This document shows positions 43,048-51,034 of a stretch of DNA of 57,461 bases, in pieces; position 1 is the stretch's first letter; each line of letters starts with the position of its first letter. Where the stretch lies: the NCBI GenBank assembly GCA_000435835.1, contig FR883390.1, positions 1 to 57,461 on the forward strand. The letters are read 5' to 3'. A program made the translations under genes and the position numbers. The notes under the pieces were generated by a model. The model searched no databases, was not told the DNA's origin, and saw only the letters and a list, made by a program, of their open reading frames with translations. This DNA is from Clostridium sp. CAG:221. GTDB taxonomy: Bacteria > Bacillota > Clostridia > Clostridiales > Clostridiaceae.

Positions 43048-44088
43048 CTATCTACATTGAAACATATTGTACATATACATTATCCTTCTTCTTAATTCTT
43101 GCTGTGCCTTCATATATCCCATCCTATATCCTACCTGTACACCCTTTCGATATGACATATAAGACCTATTCCTTGTTTTTTTATTCTGCTTCTTTGGTTT
43201 ACATTCATTATTTTGTAAGCAATTTTGTGAATTATAATTATAATCATAATCGTAATTATAGTTACAATTATCTTGACATTTATCTTGACATTTTTCTTCT
43301 ACATTATATTTGAACTGATTAATGTAAGGTTGTTCCTCATCGAATCTATCTTGATTAATGTAAGACTCATCTTCATTAAATCTATTTTGCTCAACATAAT
43401 ATTCTTCTTCATTGCGCCTATTTTGATTTTCATTGCACATATTTGGGTTAATATAAGGCACTTCTTCATTACACCTATTTTGGTTAATATAAGGCACTTC
43501 TTCATTACACCTATTTTGATTAATATAAGGTTCTTCCTCATTACACTTATGCTGCTCAATATAAGGCTCATCATCATTATACCTATGCTGCTCAATATAA
43601 GGCTCTTCCTCATTACATTTATGATGCTCAATATAATGTTCTCCCTCATTACACTTATGATGCTTAAAATAATGCTTTTCTTCATTACATTTGCACTGCT
43701 TACTGCAAGGTTCTTCTTCATTACATTTACAGTGCTCACTGCAAGGCTCTTCTTCATTACACTTTTCAAAACTGCTTATAATGAATTCTGCATGATTATT
43801 ACAAGATCCTTTAGATTTACAGTGCTCACTGCAAGGCTCTTCCTCATTACATTTTTTAAAACTGCTTATAATGAATTCTGCATGATTATTACAAGATCCT
43901 TTAGAATATGAAGCTTTTTCTATATCTATACAGTCAATATTATCAAAGTTATTGCAACTTTTTATATCATCATCTTCTACTGTTATATCCATGTTTCTGC
44001 CTTCTTGTGCATGTTCAAAACCTCTTACATCACATATATCTTCAAATTCTTCATATCCTTCATATCCTTTTAGTTTCTCATCGTACAT
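43048..44088 (-). CDS. Cys/Tyr/Glu-rich 12-residue repeat protein, possible spore-coat or metal-binding protein
   Basis: 346 residues. Acidic N-terminus (1-60), a 30-residue segment present twice (62-91, 92-121), an array of ~14 twelve-residue units (about 80-260) with consensus C-N-E-E-E-P-Y-I-x-Q-x-R/K, a Cys/Asn/Tyr-rich stretch (266-296) and a basic, Tyr- and Met-rich C-terminus (about 300-346: KTRNRSYMSYRKGVQVGYRMG). Early units are Cys/His-rich (CSEHCK, CSKQCK, KHHK), later ones Tyr-rich. No signal peptide. It resembles no enzyme. Cys- and Tyr-rich low-complexity proteins occur in spore coats, and a SigK-like promoter lies upstream; this role is inference. Confidence 0.7.
   Translation of the reverse strand: MYDEKLKGYEGYEEFEDICDVRGFEHAQEGRNMDITVEDDDIKSCNNFDNIDCIDIEKASYSKGSCNNHAEFIISSFKKCNEEEPCSEHCKSKGSCNNHAEFIISSFEKCNEEEPCSEHCKCNEEEPCSKQCKCNEEKHYFKHHKCNEGEHYIEHHKCNEEEPYIEQHRYNDDEPYIEQHKCNEEEPYINQNRCNEEVPYINQNRCNEEVPYINPNMCNENQNRRNEEEYYVEQNRFNEDESYINQDRFDEEQPYINQFKYNVEEKCQDKCQDNCNYNYDYDYNYNSQNCLQNNECKPKKQNKKTRNRSYMSYRKGVQVGYRMGYMKAQQELRRRIMYMYNMFQCR
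43309..43851 (-). repeat. 36-bp tandem repeats encoding 12-residue units
   Basis: About 14 in-frame units of 36 bp, for example CNEEEPYIEQHR, CNEEEPYINQNR and CNEEVPYINQNR; two units are shortened (8 and 11 residues) near 43400-43430. Adjacent units are most alike, as expected from slippage or unequal crossover. Confidence 0.85.
43726..43905 (-). repeat. 90-bp direct duplication in the repeat-protein gene
   Basis: Two adjacent 30-residue blocks beginning SKGSCNNHAEFIISSF differ in protein only by Lys/Glu at one position. The near identity points to a recent duplication. Confidence 0.85.
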
Positions 44089-44123
44089 AATTATATCTCC
44101 TTTGTGATATATTTTTTATATTT

Positions 44124-44150
44124 TATTATATGAAAGTTAAAAACAAATGT
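44124..44150 (-). promoter_or_regulatory. SigK-like promoter candidate of the repeat-protein gene
   Basis: Minus strand ACA (44148-44150), 15 bp, CATATAATA (44124-44132), which fits the mACm / CATAnnnTA mother-cell pattern. In AT-rich DNA such matches arise by chance, so the support is weak. Confidence 0.35.
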
Positions 44151-44219
44151 TATTATTTGTTTTATCATAAAAATAAAATAGGTAACACTAAAATATATTA
44201 GTTTTACCTATTTATCTTG

Positions 44220-45377
44220 CTATTCAAAGTAATAATACTCATTTCCATCATATATATTATATAAGGGTTCTTCTTCACTTTCATTTACATAATTATTATT
44301 CTCATTACTATAATTATATTCTTCATTATAATTGTTTCCATGTACATAACTTCTTTGAACTGCTTCATATTCCATAATTAATGATAAAATTTTATCATAA
44401 GTAAGAGTAATTTCATCAGAATCAGTGTTTTTATAAATAAATCTATTAAGTATTTTTGCATTTTGCTCTAAGTCAGTTATAAGTACGCTACCATAATCTT
44501 TATATTCCATATCCTTTGTAATATCAAGTATAGGAATACTAATTTGTTTTATTTCTAATTTGTCAAAAGAATAAATTGTATAGGCCATATTTACTGCATC
44601 TATTGGATCAATATCTGTTTTTATATATTTAAGCATCACATTACCAATACCTAAATATTTAATGGGGTTAGTTTCCTTTATCTTTTCTGCAATTTTTACC
44701 AATACTTCTCTCTGCCTTTCAGCTCGTTCATAATCATCTCCACAATTATATCTTATTCTGGCATAAGCTAGTGCCTGCTTTCCATTTAGCAGTTGCGGAC
44801 CACTTTCATTGACAGGACAATCATTTCCACCTGTTGATTCTCCAATATATTTATTTAGCTCGGAAAGTAAATGCTCTTTTACATCTATTTCTATGCCGCC
44901 TACTTCATCAATGACTTCCTCAAAACCATTAAAATTAATAGTAATATAATCTTTAATTGCTATTTTGTAATTATCTTCAATTGTTTTTATTAATAAATTA
45001 ACTCCACCTAACTGATATGCAGAATTTAATTTTTCTTCTCCATATCCAGGTATATTAACTAAAGTATCTCTATATAGGGATGTAAGTTTAATATTTTTAT
45101 TATTATTATCTAAAGTTGCAATTATCATTGAATCTGACCTTGCACCTTCTTCCCCTTCTCTTTCATCGCTACCAATTAAAAGCACATTAGTTATCCCTTC
45201 GACTTCTTCATATTTTACATCATCAATATTTTCTTCTTCCTTACCCTTACCATTATCTTCACTGGCTAAATTATTTTCTTCATAAATATTATTCTTAACA
45301 TATAAATATGTTCCTCCCATTAAGGTACATATAATTATAAAAGACACAGCTAAAAAAACAATTATTTTTTTCAACAT
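44220..45377 (-). CDS. LytR-CpsA-Psr (LCP) family protein
   Basis: About 385 residues from ATG 45377 (AGGAG 8 bp upstream; the in-frame GTG at 45386 overlaps that site). A signal anchor (about 5-25), an acidic spacer, then the LCP domain: VLLIGSDEREGEEGARSDSMIIATLD, LTSLYRDTLVNIPGYGEEKLNSAYQLGG, and ALAYARIRYNCGDDYERAERQREVL with the Arg residues that bind polyprenyl pyrophosphate. LCP enzymes transfer teichoic acids or capsule glycans to peptidoglycan. The Asn/Tyr/Glu-rich tail (about 340-385) is low complexity and resembles the neighbouring repeat protein in composition. Confidence 0.9.
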   Translation of the reverse strand: MLKKIIVFLAVSFIIICTLMGGTYLYVKNNIYEENNLASEDNGKGKEEENIDDVKYEEVEGITNVLLIGSDEREGEEGARSDSMIIATLDNNNKNIKLTSLYRDTLVNIPGYGEEKLNSAYQLGGVNLLIKTIEDNYKIAIKDYITINFNGFEEVIDEVGGIEIDVKEHLLSELNKYIGESTGGNDCPVNESGPQLLNGKQALAYARIRYNCGDDYERAERQREVLVKIAEKIKETNPIKYLGIGNVMLKYIKTDIDPIDAVNMAYTIYSFDKLEIKQISIPILDITKDMEYKDYGSVLITDLEQNAKILNRFIYKNTDSDEITLTYDKILSLIMEYEAVQRSYVHGNNYNEEYNYSNENNNYVNESEEEPLYNIYDGNEYYYFE

Positions 45378-45526
45378 TATAAACACTCCTACATCAGACT
45401 TTATTATAATTTTATACTTTTATGTTATTTTTTTCTATACATTGGCATGATTTTAGTAAATTTCTCACAAATTTCACACTACATATAGTTTTTATTTATT
45501 ATCTAAAATAGAAGAGTTAAATTTAA

Positions 45527-46729
45527 TTATTTTAATTGTTTATTTATTTTCATCATTGCATATTCCATTGCAGATTTAAGATTACTATTATTCTTTCCAC
45601 CGCCTTGAGCTTGATTATGACTTCCACCGCCTCGACCATCAATTAAGCTTATAGCATCTTTTAAAAGGTCATTCATAGAAATATCTTTAACTTGGACAGA
45701 AGATTTAAATATCATATTAGCTTTATCATCTTGTACTAGAGCAAATAATACAATAGCTTTGCTTCTTTCTGTAATTCTATCTGCTAATCTAATAAGACTT
45801 TTCATATCTGTATCTTTATATATATTTTTTATAATCGAAATATCCTTTATTTTTTCTGAACTTTCTAGCATTTCAACAATCTGATAATCTGATAACTTAA
45901 TATTTAAGCTCTTATTTTCATCACTTAACTCTTTTATATGGTTTGATAAATTATTAATTGTATTAATAACATCATCTTTTCCACAACTTAGATATTTACA
46001 AATATCATTGCTAAAATTATCAACTTTTAAATAATCATTAAAAGCTCTATTTCCTACTAGATATTCAATTCTTGTATTTCCTTTATGCTTTTGCCATTTT
46101 TTTATTTTTATTATTCCTAAATCTAATGTTGAAGAAGGATGTACTCCACAACAAGCATTAATATCTAAATCGCCAATTTTAACTATCCTTATCTCCTCAT
46201 CAGTATTTGGTAAATCTCTTCTAACTTTAATTTTTTTCAATTCTGACTTTGTAGGAGTAAGCATTTCCACTTTAATATTTTCTCTAATACAGTCATTGGC
46301 TTTAATTTCTGCCTGTCTTATTTGCTCTTCTGTCAGTATTCCTTGAATATCTACTGTTGCAATTTCTTTTCCAACATGCACACTGACAGTATTAGCATTA
46401 AATAGCTGATAAAAACATCCAGATAAAACATGCTGTCCTAAATGATGTTGCATTCCATCTAATCTTCTTGCCCAATCTATAGAACACCTTACTCTATGTA
46501 TCTTAATAAGTTTTTTATCTAAAACATGATATACTTCCCCAGATTTTTCATATACATCAATTACTGGTATATTTTCAATAAAACCTAAATCATTTTGTTG
46601 TCCGCCTCCTCCTGGAAAGAAAGCAGTTTCATTAAGCCTTACATGATATTTGCCATGAATTTCCTCAATAGATTCAACTTCCGCTACAAATTCTTTTTTA
46701 TATTGATCTTCATAATATATTTTTCTCAT
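45527..46729 (-). CDS. alanyl-tRNA editing protein, AlaX-L type with DHHA1 domain
   Basis: About 400 residues from ATG 46729 (GGAGGTG 5 bp upstream; the upstream in-frame ATG at 46744 is a poor start). N-terminal AlaRS-like beta barrel (TAFFPGGGGQQND), then the editing site HHLGQHVLSG with a second metal pair in CCGVHPSST, and a C-terminal DHHA1 domain ending in the glycine-rich DGRGGGSHNQAQGGG. It hydrolyses Ser- or Gly-tRNA(Ala) in trans. This long form is common in Clostridia. Confidence 0.93.
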   Translation of the reverse strand: MRKIYYEDQYKKEFVAEVESIEEIHGKYHVRLNETAFFPGGGGQQNDLGFIENIPVIDVYEKSGEVYHVLDKKLIKIHRVRCSIDWARRLDGMQHHLGQHVLSGCFYQLFNANTVSVHVGKEIATVDIQGILTEEQIRQAEIKANDCIRENIKVEMLTPTKSELKKIKVRRDLPNTDEEIRIVKIGDLDINACCGVHPSSTLDLGIIKIKKWQKHKGNTRIEYLVGNRAFNDYLKVDNFSNDICKYLSCGKDDVINTINNLSNHIKELSDENKSLNIKLSDYQIVEMLESSEKIKDISIIKNIYKDTDMKSLIRLADRITERSKAIVLFALVQDDKANMIFKSSVQVKDISMNDLLKDAISLIDGRGGGSHNQAQGGGKNNSNLKSAMEYAMMKINKQLK

Positions 46730-46882
46730 GCTGCACCTCCACATTAATACCTTTTCTAAAGTTTACTTTATTACCTATACTTTTTCAACAGAGGAAAAAT
46801 ATTTTTAAGATAAATTACTTTATGGTATTATTTAAATAAAAATATTAAAATAATAATAAAAACTTTTAAGGAGATTTTTCTT

Positions 46883-47257
46883 ATGATTGATTTTAATAAT
46901 GGCGAATACGTAAAATTAAGACAAATTAATAATAAAGATGGATTAAACGCAACTGCTGATTTTCTAATTGATGGCGAAAGCATATCCTATACATTTTCAA
47001 CTATAAGAGATATGGTTATCTTCACCAATAAAAGAATTATAACTATTAATGTACAAGGTTTGACAGGCAAGAAAAAGGATTATACTTCTCTGCCATTTTC
47101 TAAATTACAGGCTTTTTCTATAGAAACCTCTGGGCATTTTGATTTAGATTCAGAACTTACCCTTGCCTATTCTGGTTTAGGCACAATTAAGCTTGAATTT
47201 ACTGGTTCTACTGATATATTAGAAATTAATAAATTCATCAGTATGAACACCCTATAA
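46883..47257 (+). CDS. bacterial PH-domain protein
   Basis: 124 residues, a single bPH_1-type domain: strands DFLIDGESISYTF, RDMVIFTNKRIITINVQG, KKDYTSLPFSKLQAFSIETSG, then a C-terminal helix. The FTNKRII element is the hallmark. Soluble, no membrane segment; function unknown. AAGGAG lies 9 bp before ATG. A monocistronic gene with a very strong terminator. Confidence 0.88.
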   Translation: MIDFNNGEYVKLRQINNKDGLNATADFLIDGESISYTFSTIRDMVIFTNKRIITINVQGLTGKKKDYTSLPFSKLQAFSIETSGHFDLDSELTLAYSGLGTIKLEFTGSTDILEINKFISMNTL

Positions 47258-47263
47258 TTATAT

Positions 47264-47330
47264 AAAAGAGGCACATTAAAGTTATATTTTTGCTAAAATA
47301 AGCAAAGCCTTAACTTTATGTGCCTCTTTT
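47264..47330. terminator. long terminator of the PH-domain gene, shared with DUF975 gene
   Basis: A 20-bp stem with one bulged T (AAAAGAGGCACAT then AAAGTTA pairing across), containing an inner TTTGCT/AGCAAA hairpin, between convergent genes. Confidence 0.85.
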
Positions 47331-47332
47331 TA

Positions 47333-48052
47333 TTAACTAATTCTATTTTTTATTTCTTCATAAAAGTTTGTGTTTGCAAGCATTACATAAGGATTCACCC
47401 ATAAAGCAGCTATTCCCAATGTAAATATGGAGAATATCCACCATCCAATAAAGGAGAATTGTAATTTGAAATACTTAAATTTAACTCCCTTCATCATCTT
47501 TCTACTTCTCTTCATGCACTCAATTATTTTTATTTCTGGATTTTCAACCATTATATAATTTATTTGTGAATATATTATCTGAATAATTAATAAAAAAATG
47601 GATACAGCTAATGAACTTATAAAAATTAAAGAAACACTGCTAACTGATAATTTTACATTCATTACACCTTCAATTAAAGAGCCTTTTGTAATAAATATAA
47701 TTAACATTGGTATTAGCATTATCACAGCTTCCATAATAAATATTATTAGTCCCATGGCAAAGACTTTTAAAAATATATTGAACTGTGAAAATAAATCTAA
47801 TAACTTTGGTTCTTCTTTTCCTTGAACCATATTTAACAAGAACTTGCATCTTCCTGCTTGTATTGGTGCAGAAATAAATAAATATCCTATGGCAAATAAT
47901 ATGTAAAATGGTAAAATATTATCATCTGTAATATCCAACATTACATTTACTATATTAAGTAAAATTGTAGAAAGCAATATTGTTCGAACTGCTAGTCCCA
48001 TTCTATCCTTAAGCTGTCTTCTAGCTTTGCTTCTTATGATGTAGTTTTCCAT
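47333..48052 (-). CDS. DUF975 integral membrane protein
   Basis: 239 residues with about six helices. Family marks: the N-terminal IRSKARRQLKDRMG, the SAPIQAGRCKFLLNMVQGKEEPKLLDLFSQF segment and ECMKRSRKMMKGVKFKYFKLQFSFIGWWI before the last helices. Function is unknown. Single gene with its own ribosome binding site (AGGAGAG). Confidence 0.87.
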   Translation of the reverse strand: MENYIIRSKARRQLKDRMGLAVRTILLSTILLNIVNVMLDITDDNILPFYILFAIGYLFISAPIQAGRCKFLLNMVQGKEEPKLLDLFSQFNIFLKVFAMGLIIFIMEAVIMLIPMLIIFITKGSLIEGVMNVKLSVSSVSLIFISSLAVSIFLLIIQIIYSQINYIMVENPEIKIIECMKRSRKMMKGVKFKYFKLQFSFIGWWIFSIFTLGIAALWVNPYVMLANTNFYEEIKNRIS

Positions 48053-48171
48053 ATGAATCTCTCCTTTCGCTTAGTATTTTAACATATTCCTAAAGCATTG
48101 TATATTGATGATAGACTTATCTTCCTTTAATTTAAAATAGAACTGCTTTATCTGCAGTTCTACTTTTAGTT

Positions 48172-48525
48172 TTATATAATTTCTTTATAATTTTCTTCCT
48201 TAAAACCTACAAGTACTTTATCATCCATAACTAATAATGGTCTTTTTACAAGCATTCCATTAGTAGATAAGATTTCTATCATCTCTTCCTTTGACATAGT
48301 CTTAATCTTATCTTTTAAATTCATTTCTCTGTATAAAACACCTGAAGTATTAAAGAACTTCCTTGGTTCTAAACCACTTTTCTCCATCCATAAAGCTAAT
48401 TCTTCTGCACTTGGATTTTCTTCTACTATATTTCTATTAATAAATTCTATATTATTTTCCTTTAAAAACTTTTCTGCCTTTTTGCATGTGCTGCATTTAG
48501 GGTAATTTATAAATAATTTGCTCAT
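48172..48525 (-). CDS. ArsC/Spx-family protein (YffB/MgsR-like)
   Basis: 117 residues, thioredoxin-like ArsC fold. CxxC at residues 11-14 (KCSTCKKAEKFL), then IEFINRNIVEENPSAEEL, KFFNTSGVLYREMNLKDK and the Arg-Pro of VKRPLLVMDDKVLVGF. The CxxC form and lack of RNA-polymerase-binding features leave Spx-type regulator or small thiol oxidoreductase both possible. Arsenate reductase proper is unlikely because no ars genes are near. Confidence 0.85.
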   Translation of the reverse strand: MSKLFINYPKCSTCKKAEKFLKENNIEFINRNIVEENPSAEELALWMEKSGLEPRKFFNTSGVLYREMNLKDKIKTMSKEEMIEILSTNGMLVKRPLLVMDDKVLVGFKEENYKEII

Positions 48526-48553
48526 CTTCTTATTTCCTTTCTAAAAATATAAT

Positions 48554-48760
48554 TTAACTTATTTGTTCAATCTTAGATACTACGTTCATAAATCCAAATT
48601 TCTTAAAAAACTTTTCTACGGCCTCATGTTTATCCTTAGCATAAACATATTCTAATTCATCTTGAAAGTAAAAATCATTTATAATATCGCCTACTGGATT
48701 TCTCTTCTTCTTTTTTATACAATAATATACTTTAAACTTATGTCCTAAATTATTATTCAT
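48554..48760 (-). CDS. small hypothetical protein, 68 aa
   Basis: 68 residues, no membrane segment, with a basic patch IKKKKRNPVGD, an aromatic and acidic segment DFYFQDELEYVYAKDKHEAVEKFFKKFGF, then a short C-terminal strand. It could be a small alpha/beta fold. It lies 28 bp upstream of the ArsC-like gene on the same strand and is probably co-transcribed. I do not recognise it. Confidence 0.6.
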   Translation of the reverse strand: MNNNLGHKFKVYYCIKKKKRNPVGDIINDFYFQDELEYVYAKDKHEAVEKFFKKFGFMNVVSKIEQIS

Positions 48761-48863
48761 AAATATATAGATAAAATTTATCTATTTTTCACCTCACATA
48801 ATATATTTTATATTTAATTATCGTAGTATCAACTATAAACTTCATAAATAAAAAAATATTTTC

Positions 48864-48892
48864 TTTAGTATTTTTGTAATTTATTGTATAAT
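48864..48892 (+). promoter_or_regulatory. promoter candidate of the TPR gene
   Basis: TTTAGT (48864-48869), 17-bp spacer, perfect TATAAT (48887-48892), 36 bp before the start codon. Confidence 0.55.
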
Positions 48893-48928
48893 ATTCTTTA
48901 ATAATTATTAAATATATAGGTGGTTAAA

Positions 48929-49738
48929 ATGGGAAAAATAAAACAATCTACAATTTATGTATTATTATTTATTATAGCATTTTTAGTGATATTATCAATT
49001 AATAAACTTCTAGCCATGGTATTACTGCTAATAGTTCTCTGCATACTTATTGGCAAAAACCTCTATTTAGGAAAAATTATAAAAGCAAACAAGTTATATG
49101 CTTCAAAAAACTATGAAGAAGCTTTAAAGCTTTACCGCCAAACTGTAACTAAGGAAAATATTCCTGGTTTTATCATTAACAATTATTTAATTATGGAACT
49201 TAAATATGGAGATTGTACTATAGCTGAAAATTATATTAACTCTCTATCTTTAGATAATTCTAAAATTAAATCTGCTGATTTACTTTCTATTAATATATCT
49301 AAATCATTAGTTGCTTGGAAAAATAATAAAACAGAAGAAGCTATACGCAATCTTAAAAGGCTTTTAGAAGAAAGTGAAACAACTTATCTTTATGAAACAC
49401 TTACTTCTCTCCTTATTGTCAGTAATAAAATAGATGATGCCTTAACTATCATAAATAAAGGCCTAAACTATAATGATTCTAGTGATGTGCTTAAGTCAAA
49501 TTTTGCTGAAGCTAATTATTTATTAGGAAACTACAATGAAGCTGAAGAAAAATTCAAAGCTCTTGTTGACAGCAATGTATCCTTTATGGAACCCTATTAT
49601 TATTTAGGTTTAATCTTACTTAATAAGCAGGAAAAAGATGCTGCATTAAAAATATTAAATAAAGCTACCTCATTTAATGATTCATTAGTATCACTTGTAA
49701 ACTGTGAAAAGATTAATAGCCTAATTACTTCTATATAA
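48929..49738 (+). CDS. membrane-anchored TPR protein
   Basis: 269 residues from ATG 48929; an in-frame GTG at 48920 lies inside the TAGGTGG ribosome binding site. Two hydrophobic helices (about 8-44) anchor it, and the rest is TPR-like (units around KANKLYASKNYEEALKLYRQ, DALTIINKGLNYNDSSDVLKSN, AEANYLLGNYNEAEEKFKALVD, YYYLGLILLNKQEKDAAL). TPRs mediate protein contacts; partner and role are unknown. Confidence 0.8.
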   Translation: MGKIKQSTIYVLLFIIAFLVILSINKLLAMVLLLIVLCILIGKNLYLGKIIKANKLYASKNYEEALKLYRQTVTKENIPGFIINNYLIMELKYGDCTIAENYINSLSLDNSKIKSADLLSINISKSLVAWKNNKTEEAIRNLKRLLEESETTYLYETLTSLLIVSNKIDDALTIINKGLNYNDSSDVLKSNFAEANYLLGNYNEAEEKFKALVDSNVSFMEPYYYLGLILLNKQEKDAALKILNKATSFNDSLVSLVNCEKINSLITSI

Positions 49739-49740
49739 AC

Positions 49741-49770
49741 AAAAAAGATAGTGAGTACACTATCTTTTTT
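49741..49770. terminator. bidirectional terminator, TPR gene and AI-2E-family gene
   Basis: AAAAAAGATAGTG and its perfect complement (13 bp, AGTA loop) between convergent genes. Confidence 0.9.
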
Positions 49771-49778
49771 ATCTATGT

Positions 49779-50942
49779 TTATTTATATTTTTCTGTTTCC
49801 ACTGGCAATCCCTTTGCTTTTAATTTTCTTTCTACGTTTTCCTTAATTATTGAATAAATTATTGCAAATATAGGAACACCTATTATCATTCCTATAAGCC
49901 CCAGGAATTTTGCAAATATAAGTAAGGAAAATAATATCCAAAAAGCTGATATTCCAATGGAATCTCCTAATATTTTAGGTCCTATTATATTACCATCAAT
50001 CTGTTGTATAACTAATATGATTCCAATAAACCACAATGCTTTTATTGGAGATACACATAATATAATAATAGCTGATGGAATTGCTCCAAAGAAAGGTCCG
50101 AAAAATGGTATTATATTAGTTATCCCAATAACAACTGATATCAGAAGTGTATATGGCATCTTAAATATTGTTAAGATGATAAAAGTCAATATACCAATTA
50201 TTAATGAATCTAAAATCTTACCACTTAAAAACTTACCAAAAGTATCATTACTTCTTCGTGCTAATTCTACTATTCTCTTTGATCTTTCTTGTGAAAAAAT
50301 ACTAAAAGTAATCTTTCTTGATAAAGCTATAAACTTTTCCTTATCTATCAATATATAAATTGATACTATTATTCCTATTATTATATTTAAGATACTTGAA
50401 CCTAATGTCATAATAAAATTACCTATAACAGGTATTAGATTTGTCAGTAAAGTAATAATATAATTTAATAGTTCATTCCATTTTTCCACTATCATATTCA
50501 TATATTTACTTTCTAAATTAAACTTTTCACTAATTTCTGCAATAACATGTGTTGCATCATTAACATATTCAGGAATATTATTAGCTAATCCTACGATACT
50601 GTCTACTAATTGTGGCAATACAAACTGCATGAATAAAGCTATTAATATAATAGCTGTAAAGTAAGAAAGTACTAGCCCTAATCCCCTTCTATATTTTCTA
50701 TTTAATTTATTTATATATTTTAATTCAAAAATTACTTTTTCATAAAAGTTCAAGATAAAATTAATTATGTATGCTATTGCTGCACCTATTATAAATGGTT
50801 GCATTGTTGCAATCATTCCACTAAGCTTAAGTTTTAAGTCTTCAGCCTGAGATGCCATAAGATACACTATTATACTTGAAGCTATTACTAAAAAAGCATA
50901 AATAGCTATGGTTGTATATTTTTTATTCCAATCTACTTTCAT
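49779..50942 (-). CDS. AI-2E/PerM-family membrane protein
   Basis: 387 residues with about eight helices in the AI-2E family layout: paired N-terminal helices, an amphipathic central region (LANNIPEYVNDATHVIAEISEKF), then GKILDSLIIGILTFIILTIFKMPY and ITNIIPFFGPFFGAIPSAIII and the GPKILGDSIGISAFWILFSLLI segment. Members include the sporulation protein YtvI, the exporter TqsA and Na+/H+ antiporters, so the exact role is open. Confidence 0.87.
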   Translation of the reverse strand: MKVDWNKKYTTIAIYAFLVIASSIIVYLMASQAEDLKLKLSGMIATMQPFIIGAAIAYIINFILNFYEKVIFELKYINKLNRKYRRGLGLVLSYFTAIILIALFMQFVLPQLVDSIVGLANNIPEYVNDATHVIAEISEKFNLESKYMNMIVEKWNELLNYIITLLTNLIPVIGNFIMTLGSSILNIIIGIIVSIYILIDKEKFIALSRKITFSIFSQERSKRIVELARRSNDTFGKFLSGKILDSLIIGILTFIILTIFKMPYTLLISVVIGITNIIPFFGPFFGAIPSAIIILCVSPIKALWFIGIILVIQQIDGNIIGPKILGDSIGISAFWILFSLLIFAKFLGLIGMIIGVPIFAIIYSIIKENVERKLKAKGLPVETEKYK

Positions 50943-50986
50943 TTTGCCCCTCCATATAGTCTTTAGTATTATTTTCAGTATATCAT

Positions 50987-51024
50987 AAAAAAACTGCTAC
51001 AAACATTTTTCTAACAGTTTTTTT
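50987..51024 (-). terminator. terminator of the amino-acid permease gene
   Basis: AAAAAAACTG/CAGTTTTTTT, 10 bp around an 18-nt loop, 11 bp after the permease stop codon, T-run on the minus strand. Confidence 0.75.
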
Positions 51025-51034
51025 ATCTTTTTTA

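Noticed and set aside
43299..43769. 156-aa minus-strand ORF in another frame of the repeat gene
   Set aside because: Same cause: in-frame tandem repeats keep a second frame open. Its product is periodic but has no start signal of its own.
43309..43851. Horizontal origin of the repeat protein
   Set aside because: Base composition and gene signals look like the neighbours; there are no mobile genes or tRNA borders near it.
43273..43911. 212-aa plus-strand ORF over the repeat region
   Set aside because: It is the antisense shadow of the 12-residue repeat gene; the repeat period of 36 bp keeps the opposite frame open. Hydrophobic low-complexity product, no ribosome binding site.
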